Source: Buxus sempervirens (lineage: Eukaryota > Streptophyta > Magnoliopsida > Buxales > Buxaceae). Taken from it: a DNA stretch of 64,000 nucleotides. The stretch spans positions 55,451,283 to 55,515,282 of the forward strand of contig OX387182.1 of NCBI GenBank assembly GCA_947561395.2, in the 5' to 3' direction. Of the stretch, positions 35,701-47,700 are shown in pieces (the stretch's first letter is position 1; every line of letters starts with the position of its first letter). Below the pieces are notes generated by a model that saw nothing but the letters and a program-made list of their open reading frames with translations, did no database searches and had not been told where the DNA came from. A program made the translations under genes and the position numbers.

Positions 35701-38700
35701 CCTTATCAGAACCTAGGGAATCAAGAATCACATCCTTTAGGTTGTTAATGAGCGAAGATATCTCTTCCAATTCAGAAGGACGAAGATTCCTCCGAAATGG
35801 AAGATTCCAAGAGAAGCCAGAAGGAGACCAATGTAGAGTATCAGCCACAGAAGCAAAAGGAAGGAGAGCAAGGGAGAATAATTGAGGAAATTGGATGGAT
35901 AATGGCTGATTGCCCCACCATAAATCATGCCAAAACTGAATCGATAAACCAGATTCAATACTTATCCTAATATGAGGATAAAACAAAGGTGCGATTTTCA
36001 TAATGGCCTTCTACGGGCAGTTTCCTGGAGGTCGTGCCCTCTAGTTAATGAACCATCAATTATCATCACTTCCATATTTACTTGTAATCACTTGGCGCCA
36101 CAAGCTTTCCTTTTCTGTGTTGAAACGCCACAACCATTTTGCTAGAAGAGAGGAATTTCAATGGGCTATCATACCCACCCCGATACTTCTATTTTCCTTT
36201 GCCAAACACACCTTATCCCACCTTACTAAATGAATCTTCCTTTTTCCCCCACCCTCCCAAAGAAAGTCCCTTTGGGCTTTCTCAATGATGGCTACAACTC
36301 TTCTAGGCATTCTAAACAACGACATAAAATAGATCGGAATATTAGCAAGTACAGCCTTGATTAGGATTATCCTACCCCCCAGAGACAAATAATTCCTCTT
36401 CCAAAGCGCCAGTCTCTTCTCCACTCTCTCAATGACTGGCTCCCAAAAACTGACATTACGAGGGGACGCACCAAGAGGGAGACCTAGATACGACATCGGC
36501 CACCGACCCACCTGACACCCTAAGATCCGACTATTAAAGACTCATCCTCCGCTAAGTTCAAACCTACAATGGAGCTCTTCTCTTAATTAACTTTCAAACC
36601 TGAAATCATATGGAAAGTATGCAATATGCTCTTCAACCAAATCATTTGGTCCTTAGAGGCTTCCAAGAAAACCAAGGTATCATCCTCAAATTGGAGGTGG
36701 GATATTGTTACCTCATCTCTTCCGACCTTAAAACCTTTGATCAAACCCCAACTTCTACCGATCATGAAGAAGCTATGTAAATGAATAAGAAGGGGGACAG
36801 TGGATCCCCCTGCCGAATACCCCTAGAAGAAGGGAAAAACCCTCTCACCACTCCATTTACCAAGATAGAGAAATGGACATTTTTTAGGCACCCATGATCC
36901 ACTTTCTCCACCTTTCACCAAAACCTTTCTATTTCAAGACTGAGTCTATGAAGGCCCACTCCACTTTGTCATACGTCTTTTCAATGTCCAATTTACACGC
37001 TACTCCAGTCACTCTAGATCTCTTCCGGCTTTCCACACATTCATTTGCAATTAATGCAGAATCCATGATTTTGCGTCCCTCCACAAAGGCACTTTGATTT
37101 AATGAGAAGACTTTTGGCAACACCTTCTTCAGCCTAACCGACAAAACCTTTGCTATGATCTTATAAACATTAGGGGGCAAACTTATAGGCCTGAATTCCT
37201 TGACCCCTATTGCCCCAACTTTCTTAGGAATTAGAACAAGGAACGTCGCATTTGTGGCCTTATGGATAATGCCATTCGTGAAAAATTCCTGGAACACCTT
37301 AAATAAGCCATCCTTGACAATCTCCCAATTATATTTAAAAAATTCAATTGTAAATCCATTGGGCCCGGGTGTTTTATCCCCTTCCATCTCCCACAATGCT
37401 TCCTTAATTTCCTCCAACACAAACTTTCCTTCAATCCACTCTTTCATTTCCTCACACGCCTTTGATTGATCACTCTCCTTTAATCTGTAACACAATTCTT
37501 GCTCCGACTTATAAAGCTTAGCATAATATTAACAAAGAGCCTAACCAATGTCCTCATTATTCTCAATACTTCTACCATCCACCTCCAACCTCATAATTGT
37601 ATTTTTTATTCTTCTCCCATTTGCTATCCTATGGAAAAAAGCTGTATTCCCATCTCCCTCCTTTAACCATCTTATTCTTGATTTCTGTCTCCAATGAATT
37701 TCCTCATATTTCAGAATCCTTTCCAAAGACGCTTTGATCTCCAATCTTCTTCCCCTATCCTGGGGCCCCCAATCCCCATTCCCTTCCTCAAGATCCAACT
37801 CAGCTATTTCATCCAGTGCCACCTTTTTCTGAATCTCCACCCTTTCAAAAGTTTCGTTATTCCACCCCTTAATTTGATTCTTGACCTCTCGAAGACAACC
37901 CATAAACCTAAAGCCAGCCCACCCTAAAGAAACATTCCTACCTTTTGTCCACCACCCCAGCATAAGATTCTAAAAAGACGGATGGGAGAGCCACATATTT
38001 TCAAAATGAAATGGAGAAGGACCAGCTAGAAAGGGCTTATTAGACAAGAATAAAGGAGAATGATCAGAACCTGGTTTGGGGAGAACCAATTGGGCAATTG
38101 GCATAAAGTGATTATCCCAAGACCTCGAAGCTAGACATCTATCTAACCTAGAGCAAAGCGGAGGAATTTGGAGATTTGACCACGTGAATTGCCCACCCTA
38201 CAAGGGATAATCAATGAGCTCACTCTGCTGAATCCAATTCGAAAAATCCCTCATGCTTCTATTGACTCGATTCCTGCCATTATTTGGCTCATGGGAAAAT
38301 CTATACATGTTGAAATCCCCAACCACGAGCCAAGGATTGGCATCCCTAGGGTTTCGATTGTCCAACTCCCTTCCCCTAGCCCGACATGGACCATAAACCG
38401 CAGTTAATGTCCACTTGAAGTTGTCTCACAACGACTCAAACCCTATAGTGACAGAGAAAGTGCCCAAATGACTATCAAGCTTACTAAGACACACCGAATC
38501 CCACAAGACTACAATCCCACCAGATCTACCCGAAGAAGGTAAAAATACCCACTCCACTCCTCCTAATCGTCACAGCCCTCTAACCACTCTCTGATCAACC
38601 TCTTCTAACTTAGATTCAACGAGGACAACCACATTTGGTTTCCTAATATTACACATCTCCCTTACTGCCCGTATCTTGTCACTTCCCCCCAAACCTCTAA

Positions 38701-41700
38701 CATTCCAGCATAACATCTTCATGGATTACTAGACAAGCCCCTATCCTTAAACTTTCCTTTGAAGTCTTCCACCGCCATAAGAATGGGCACTGGTTCCCCA
38801 CTTGGAGGGACAACCTCCTCAAGAACCATCTCTGAGAAAGACGTCACCCTATTCCACATAATCTTTGACTCCGTCCCCACACTTCCATCCCTCCTCCTAC
38901 CATCTTGTTCCCCCCCATTATTCTAGGCCTTAACAGCCCCTGAACTCCCATCTTCAGTATCCAATAATTGTGGCATTTCATTACTTACAATCAAGTTACT
39001 GTGGCACCTAGTAAAAACAGCATTTGGAAAAAAATATAATACATGTTCATTTCCAGAAGAACAACCGACAGAATCCTTAACTGCTAAAGAACCATTATGA
39101 GAGCTGGACGAAACACAAAGAGAGTGTGGCACATACCGAGAAGGAGCAATAGGAGAAACGATAAGGGGGTCTGAAGATAGGGGAATGATTGGAACACCTC
39201 TTAAGACCTCCGCCTCTGCCCAGGACTTCCTTCGGTTCATCTTTTCCAAAGGTGATGAAGCAAGAGCCTTCCCATGCATCTTCGACCTTCGAGAGTAGAC
39301 CTTTTGGAGAGAGAAAAGTGGATTATCGTCACCAATATCTTCCTGTCGCCCCTCACCAGAACCATGATGACCATAATCCTGCCCTTTACAAGTCACCATG
39401 TCCCCAGTACAAGCTCCACTTCCTGCTATTTTCATTGGAGAAAGATCGGGAGAAGAAAGTAGAGTCGCCGCTTGCATTACCTGGTTATCATGATGCCGTG
39501 GAGCTGTAGAATGAAGATATTTCACCATGATCTCCCCCACCCATTGCTCAATCTGTGCCTTCCATCTCTCTTGAGCTAAGTCGACTTTGCATTGCCTAGG
39601 ACAGACCTTGCCCGCCTCCCATACAGGTGTAGACACGGCCTCTTCCACCTCTGTTTGCCTCAACCGAGCATTCTTATCGGCGCGACTTTTGCCATTAATT
39701 GCACCTTCCCCATCGGAAAACGTCTGAGAGTCACCGGCGACCTCTTTCGGCGTTGATGATTCCCGATTAGAACCCTCGGCAAGAACCCCCAAACATTCGC
39801 AGCACCTATCCTTACGAACGGAAGAAAAGCTGTGAAGGCCCTCTCCCTCATTCAAAGCAAAATGTGGTCAAGGGCCTAGAAGCCCTGGCCCACCTTGGGA
39901 ATAGGCCCCCTCAACTTCTGATGAATTCTTATTAAAATGCCCAAAATGACGCCCGCTACTACTAAGCCCAGACGGCCTGCTAAGCACATTCGTTCGAAGC
40001 CCAAAACCACTTAAACCTTGGTCACTCCCACTCTGGTTAATACCATTCCAATCTTGATTGGCTACATGAGAATTCAAAATAAAACCTGATTCCAAACACC
40101 TATTCTCCCTGACACAAGACACCCCTGGCATTCCGGTGACCATTGCATCCCTGTAACTAGTACAGCTATTTCGACTTTTTCCTGAAGTAAAGCCTCCTGA
40201 AACCACCGGCGATAAAGACAGAGATCGCCCTTCACTCAATATATGCACCATAATCCCGAACTTCACATTTCCATCCCAGATATTAATCAAGCGAGGAATC
40301 TTCGTATGGACTTCCTCCTTAACCTTGAGAGAGAAGCCTCTTGCAAATTTCCCTGAAGAGCAGAACGACCCCAGCTGCCCAAAACCTCCGCAAGCTTCGC
40401 CAAACGCCTTCAACGATGCTTCAGCCCATAAATGAATTGGGATCCCCAAAAGCATAATCCCTGTTCCACCAAAGCTTCCTATAGCATCACCGTTACCCAT
40501 TGATGCTTCCCATATAGAAAATTGAACTTTCATTCCACAAACCAAATATACCTTCGTCTTCATCAACACGTCGGCCTCTTCTGCAGACTCCGGATATACC
40601 ACCATGGCATGAGAATAAGTTGGAATAAAAGACAACGTGATGCCCTCCTTCTTCCCAACTTCCACCACCACTTTCTCCCAATTAGGCACTTCAACAGTGG
40701 AGGAACAGAGCAATGGATATTTCCATCGACTGTCAGCTTGACAATCTTCTTGCCACATATAAACTGCTGGCGGCTCCCCCTCAACATGGGATAGACAAGT
40801 AGTGCGATTGCCACTTTAATGGGTATGATTTTTAATTGAATGGGATGGAGGCTTGGAGAGACAAGATGTGTGTCGCTGATCCCACTTTAGTGGGTGCTGG
40901 CTTATGTTGATGATGATAATCTTGTTAGACAAGTGGTTTTCAAAAGTCAAATCATATTTATATAAAAATATATCCACATGGAAAAGGTCGTAAAGATAAA
41001 AGATTTCAGTGAGGAAGTTAGGAGAACAATAAGTGAGGCAAATCATTAAGCATAATGTGATCTAGGACGTATTGGGTGGTTAGGAAAGCTTTACCAAAAA
41101 GGGAAAACAAGTGTAATAAAGCACCTGGAAAAGGGAAAAAAATAGATTTTCTTAGTTTGTGTTTTGTTAATTGGAAGTAAAAAAAAAAGGATAATTGTAT
41201 GGAGTTACTTCCATTGAAATATGAGCATTCAGATTGTTGGAAATTGTAGGTCCTATTGAAAATGAGTTTTTGAAAAGCTTCTCTGTTGCTATAAATAAAC
41301 CATCTTAAAGATTTTAGCTGCAAAAACATGTGGAATGATGGAAATTAATGTAATCTTAACTTTCTTTTTTCTTTCCTTCAAAGCCCTCTCAGCTAAGTGT
41401 AGACTCATTACTGTTTGGTTGTCTCAAAAAGAAAGCAAGAGTTTGATTAAAAGATTTAGCATTTGGTTTATAGCAAAGCTTCGTTTCATATTTTGATGGT
41501 GCCTTGTTGTTTCTGAAATATGGAAGCATGATACATATGCTCTTATGAAAGAACAATCTATGAACAATATTCACGAGACATATGCTTTTACCAAAAAACA
41601 ATCTGAGAAAAATATTCATGGGCCCATAGCAAACATAAAAGACCTAATCTGATTAATAAATCTTGACAGTTGAACATATTTCTTGCTTTAATTTTAGATT

Positions 41701-44700
41701 CATTGCATGATACAGATAGTAGAGTCATAGTCACTTTTGGAAGAAGGGAAAACATATAGTATCCATTTCTTGCAGCTCCCCAAGCAAAATAACAGTTTTA
41801 GGGATTTTTAAACATGGAAGGGATGTGCCATTTAGTAATAATTTGGTGCTTAACAATGAGATTGAAATGCTATTCTTTTGCCTTTCCAAGATGGAAACAT
41901 TTGAACTCTTGATATGGCACTACAATAAAATTATATGAAGCTGGAAATAAAAGGAATGAACAGCAATAATCCATGTGAAGCAATCGTTTTACAGAGTTGT
42001 AAACTATTGCAGAAACAAATAGGAGTAAATAATAACTCTAATCAGGGGATAAGCTTGATTAAAAGCATTGATGGGGTTGCTAAGATGATTAGTAATTATT
42101 TTTCATGTTGGCAATTTCCATCCATTGATCCCATGGAAAATGTTTTATACATATGTTCTGAGAAAACTTACAAAGCATCAAATATTTCATGGGAAACACA
42201 TTGTTGACATTTTAAATGTGTCATGTGCATTGTTGATATTTGAAACGCACGGTGGTTTATGAATGATAACTGTTAGCAGAATTAACAGTTGGCTATGTGC
42301 TGGACTGGTCTATTAAGGCAACATATATTCTACCTTATTCAGTCTAGCTATGTATAGAAGAATATATTGTATATAGGCCTGTAATTGATAGGCGTTTATT
42401 TTGGCTAGCTACTTACTTTGTATAGTGAGATGTAATGGCTGATTTTCAGCATTGTAATTAGCCCAACAGTTAATATATAAAGGAAGGAACTCTCTCAAGG
42501 AGAGGTATTCAAAAGAAAGCAAAGCCTTTATTGACATGGTATCAGAGCCACAAGTTATTTTCATATTTTTTTTATCTCGGCTTGGCTGAATTCTTGGTTT
42601 CTTCTTCTTAGGTTCTGTCGGCAGTCTCTTGGTTTCTTCTTCTTGGGTGATTTGATCTGTCACAATTCTGGTGTGGGGCTGTCTGATTTTTTTTTCTGAA
42701 CGGTTCCTTCTTGTCTTGGATTGTTGGGAAGTCTTGCTCGATCATATTGTTTCTGGTGGTTATTATGTCAGGCAAAAATTCTATTGTTTGCTTTAACGGC
42801 AAGAACTACTCCAGTTGGGAATTTCAGTTTAGGATGTTTGTGAAAGGGAAGAAGTTGTGGGGTCATTTGGATGGGTCTTCTACGGCTCCAACTGATCCCA
42901 AGGATCTTAGTTCATGGGAGTGCAAGGATGCCAAAATTGCTTCCTGGCTACTCAGTTCTGTTGAACCGCATATGGTCAACAATCTTCGTGGGTTTACTAC
43001 TGCTATGGATATGTGGGATTACCTTTGGCGGATTTATTATCAAGATAATTCTGCCCGAAAGTTTCAATTGGAGTTAGACATTGGAAACTATCGCCAGGGG
43101 AACCTCTCGATTGAAAAATTTTATTCTGGGTTTCTTAATTTATGGAGTGATTATTCTGGATTTGTGCATTCTAAGGTTCCCAAAGAAGCTGTAGTAGCAC
43201 TACAAGTGGTTTATTCTGAGAGCCAGCAGGATCAATTTTTGATGAAGCTCCGACCAGAGTTTGAAAGTGCACGAGCTGGGTTAATCAATCTCACACTTGT
43301 CCCATCTTTGGATGTCTGCTTGGGTGAACTCTTGCGTGAAGAACAACGTCTTGCCTCACAGCTTGGCATTGCTCAAGACGCTGGTGGTACTGAGATGGTT
43401 AATGTGGCCTATGCTGCTCACAGCAAAAGACGATACAGATCTCCACCGCAGTGTTATAGTTGCAAGGAGGTTGGGCACATTGCAAAACATTGCAGCAAGA
43501 AATTCCGCAATTATTGCAAGAAGGAAGGCCATATCATTTCGGATTGTCGTGATCGCCCTCAGAATCAATCCGCTCCTGCCTTTCATACTGCTGTTCAGTC
43601 CACCTTTGTGCCTGCATATTCTGCTCAGCCTGCTGTTCCAGGTTGTTCTTCCAACCTTACTCTTGAGCAGGTTCAACAGATGATTGTTTCCGCTCTTGGT
43701 CTCCAAGGTAAGAAACATCTTCTTACTTCCCCTTGGTTAATTGACTCTGCGGCTTCCAATCACATGACTGGCAGTCCGGCAGCTTTACATGATGTTCGTA
43801 AGTATGATGGTGAGCAACATATTCAGATCGCTGATGGCAGTACTCTCCCTATTACTGCGGTTGGAAACCTGGGGTCTTCCTTTACTAATGTTTTCGTGTT
43901 CTCCTGATTTATCTGCCAATCTCATTTCTGTTGGACAATTAGTAGAAGAAAATTGCTCTCTTCATTTTGATCGTAGTGGTTGTCGTGTGCAGGATCAAGC
44001 GTCGGGACAGGAGATAGCGAAGGGGCCTAAAGTGGGACGTCTTTTTCCTCTTCAGTCGTTTTCCGTTCCTCGTTCACTTTCTGTTGGTTGTTCTGCTATT
44101 GCTAATAATAGCCATTTTTGGCATAAGAAATTGAGACATCCCAATTCTGTAATTTTGACACATCTTATGAAACATGGTTATTTAAGCAATACAAATGCAT
44201 TTTATTCCTCGTCTTTTGATTGTGCACCTTGTAAACTTGGTAAAAGCAAATCTTTACCCTTTCCTTTGCAGGGTAGTCGTGCTTTTACTTGCTTTGAGAT
44301 TATTCATTCTGATGTTTGGGGTATGAGTCATGTTCTTTCTCATGCTCAATACCGGTATTTTGTGACATTTATTGACGATTACAATCATTTCACTTGGGTC
44401 TATTTTCTTCGTTCTAAAGCTGATGTGTTTTCGACCTTCCAAACTTTTGTTGCCTATGTCGAAACACAATTTTCTACCTGTATTAAGACCTTATGCTCAG
44501 ATTCCGGGGGAGAATATATGTCTCATGATTTTCACTCTTTCCTACAACAGAAGGGTATTCTCTCTTAGCGTTCGTGTCCTTACACCCCTCAATAGAATGG
44601 AATTGTTGAGCGTAAGAATAGACATCTTTTAGATGTTGTTCGTACCTTGATGCTTGAAGCTTTTGTCCCTCCTAGATTTTGGGTAGAGGCATTATCTATG

Positions 44701-47700
44701 GCTGTATATTTGATTAATCGTCTGCCTTCTACTACCTTGCATCTTGATTCTCCATATTCTTGTTTGTTTGGTGTTCCTCCTGATTATAATTCTCTGCATG
44801 TTTTTGGTTGTGTTTGTTTTGTTCATTTACCTCCCATTGAACGTCACAAGCTTGCTGCTCAAGCTGTTCAGTGTGCCTTTCTTGGCTATAGTAACTCTCA
44901 TAAAGGGTTTGTGTGTTATGATGCGGATGCTAACAAGCTTCGTATTTCTCGTGATGTGATTTTTTTTGAAAATCAATATTTCTTTCCGTCTCGTACTAAT
45001 CCTGTTTCTTCCTCTATTTCGCTTCCTCCTTTTGATGATGTGTTTAGTACTCCTAATCGTTTTCAGCCAGGTATTGTGTATCAGCGACGTCGCCCACTGC
45101 CTCTTCCTTCCTCTGAACCGCCACCTGATCCTGTCTTACATACGCCCCGCCGGTTTACTAGGGTTTCCCGGCCTCCGGATTGGTATGGGTTTTCTTCTTC
45201 TATTGTTCAGGCTACCCTTGATACTACTTCTGTGCCTAAGTCTTATTCTCAAGCTTCTACTCAAGAGTGTTGGCGCCAAGCTATGCAGGACGAACTTCAG
45301 GCTCTTCAGGACAATCGCACTTGGGACATCGTCCCTTGTCTTGCTGGAGTTAAGCTTATTGGGTGCAAATGGGTATACACCATCAAGCTACGTGCTGATG
45401 ACTCTATCGAACGACATAAAGCTCGTTTGGTGGCACTTGGGAATCGGAAGGAGTATGGACTTGATTATGAGGAAACATTCGCTCTCGTGGCCAAAATGAC
45501 TACTATTTGCACTGTTATGGCCATTGCTGTTTCGAAAGGATGGTCACTTCGCCAAATGGATGTGAAGAATGCGTTTTTACATGGTGATCTGAAGGAAGAA
45601 ATATTTATGTCCCCTCCTCCTGGCTTGTTTCCTTCCTCTTCTGTTGAGGTTTGTCGTTTGAAGCGGTCTTTGTATGGTTTGAAGCAAGCACCGCGGGCAT
45701 GGTTTGAGAAGTTTCGCACTACTCTACTGGATTTCACTTTTACTCACAGTCAGTATGACTCCTCTCTCTTCTTTTGCAAGACTGCTATTGGGATCGTTAT
45801 ACTTTTGGTGTATGTCGATGATATTGTGATTACCGGATCTGATCTCTAATTAATTGAGCAGCTCCAGCAGCGCCTAAAATCTTCGTTTCATATGAAAGAT
45901 CTTGGTCCACTATAGTATTTTCTTGGACTTGAGGTCCAACATTGTCCCAATGGCATGCTCTTACATCAGCATAAGTATACCCAAGAACTTCTTTCTTTAG
46001 CAGGTCTTCAAGACGGTAATTCGGTTCTTACACCTATGGAGGTCAATTTGAAGTTGCATCAAGCGGGTGGTGATTCCTTATCTAATCCCTCAATGTATCG
46101 GCAGTTGGTGGGCAGTTTGAATTATTTGACCATTACTTGACCTGATATCTCGTTTGCTGTTCAGCAGGTCAGTCAGTTTATGCAGGCTCCTTGCCAGACA
46201 CATTTGGCCGCTGTCCGTCGTCTTCTTCGATACCTCAAAGGGACATCTGGACGCGGTTTGTTTTTTTCTTCAGGGAATTCTTTAAAGTTGGAGGGTTTTA
46301 GTGATGCCGACTGGGCTGGTTATGTGGATACTCGTCGCTCTGTTACGGGTTGGTGTATGTTTCTTGGCAATGCCCTTAGAGTAAGAAGCAAGCTCGTGTC
46401 TCAAAGTCATCCACCGAGTTTGAATATCGGGCTATGTCATCTGCCTGTTCTGAAATTGTATGGCTTCGAGGGTTGTTAGGCGAACTTAGTGTTCCGCAAC
46501 CTACTCCTACTCCTCTTCATGCTGATAATACCAGTGCTATTCAAATTGCTACTAATCCCGTTTTTCATGAGCGCACCAAACATAGTGGATTGTCATTCAA
46601 TTCGTGAAGCCATTGCTCGCCATGAGATTACTCTTCCACACTTTTCCACTGTACAACAAACCGCTGATGTCTTCACCAAGGCTCTCTCTCGTCATCGCCA
46701 TCAGTTCCTGATTGACAAATTGATGCTTCTTGATCGCCCAGCATCAATTTGAGGGGGTATGTTGGCAGAATTAACAGTTGGCTATGTGCTGGACTGGTCT
46801 ATTAAGGCAACATATATTCTACCTTATTTAGTCTAGCTATGTATAGAAGAATATATTGTATATAGGCCTGTAATTGATAGGCGTTTATTTTGGCTAGCTA
46901 CTTACCTTGTATAGTGAGATGTAATGGCTGATTTTCAGCATTGTAATTAGCCCAACAGTTAATATATAAAGGAAGGAACTCTCACAAGGAGAGGTATTCA
47001 AAAGAAAGCAAAACCTTTATTGACAATAACTACTAAGTTAATGCTATTGATGGTGAAACTTTGTTCATTTTTTGTTTGATTGAATCCATGTCTTGAAGAT
47101 TTGGTCATTTAAACACTTGATTTTTTTTTAAATTTTAAGTTGGAGGAAATTTATTTTTGGGGGAAATATCATCATCATTATCAAAATCTAGTTCCTACCA
47201 AGTTGGGGTCGGCAAAATATCAAACTAAAATTCTTACTCACAATTTTCCTATAAAAAAATTATATGAAAAGTCCTACAATAACGGAATATCAATGGAGGG
47301 GAAATCATGAGACCCTTCAAATGGAGAACCTTGGGGAAATTTCACTTTTGAGAAATTTAAAGCCAAGCTTGATCATTAGGGAGTAGGGTTGCAAATGAGT
47401 TGAGCTAGGTTGAGATTTGCGTTGCTTGGCTTGGGCTCATATACATTTAGGATGGCTTAGGTTTGCTAAGATTGTTTGGGCTCAAGCTTTATTTAGGTTT
47501 GCTTGCTTTCTTAGACTGCTCAGCTTGTTAAAGCTCAGCTCTATCCAAAGTTGTAATTGGGCCACATGAATCTAATGTGTATTAATTATGAATACATAAA
47601 ATCTATGAGTGTGGCATGTATAAATTCTTAAAAAAGAATTAAAAATTGCAGATTACAATATTTTATTTGTAAACTTAATAACATTAATGTAATTTTTTTA

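Larger units (their letters stand above)
34766..40814 (-). mobile_element. Near full-length L1-type LINE, nested in the RTE element
   Basis: On the - strand the order is ORF1 (40814 to 38923), then ORF2 with endonuclease, reverse transcriptase and zf-RVT (38722 to 35099), a short 3' UTR, and a poly(A) tail seen as a T-run at 34766-34775. Total length is about 6.05 kb, usual for plant L1-type LINEs. The target-site duplication was not resolved: AATGATAAG on the left and AATGGGTATG on the right are only loosely alike. It is antisense to the LAF3-like gene. Confidence 0.85.
33860..40920 (+). mobile_element. Degraded RTE-clade LINE, split by a later LINE insertion
   Basis: The + strand at 33860-34765 encodes broken RTE reverse transcriptase: LHMIFIDLEK near 33855, MPWCMLF near 34110, [10 protein letters not shown] near 34175-34205, FRYLGS-like and RPAMLYG-like blocks near 34330 and 34500. 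The frame is full of stops. The text then breaks at 34766, where a - strand LINE begins. It resumes after 40814 with the RTE tail ([10 protein letters not shown], 40879-40907) and a short (GAT)n end (40898-40915). So one RTE copy of about 1 kb (5'-truncated) carries a 6-kb insert. Confidence 0.7.
42271..47025 (+). mobile_element. Ty1/copia LTR retrotransposon, 4.75 kb, recent
   Basis: Two 266-bp LTRs (42271-42536 and 46760-47025) begin TGTT and end GACA and differ at five positions (98.1% identity). A 5-bp duplication ATAAC flanks the element (42266-42270 and 47026-47030). A primer-binding site complementary to initiator Met tRNA (TGGTATCAGAGCC, 42537-42549) follows the left LTR, and a polypurine tract (GAGGGGGTA, 46751-46759) precedes the right one. 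The gene order gag, protease, integrase, RT, RNase H is the copia order. It lies in sense in the LAF3-like second intron. Confidence 0.97.
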
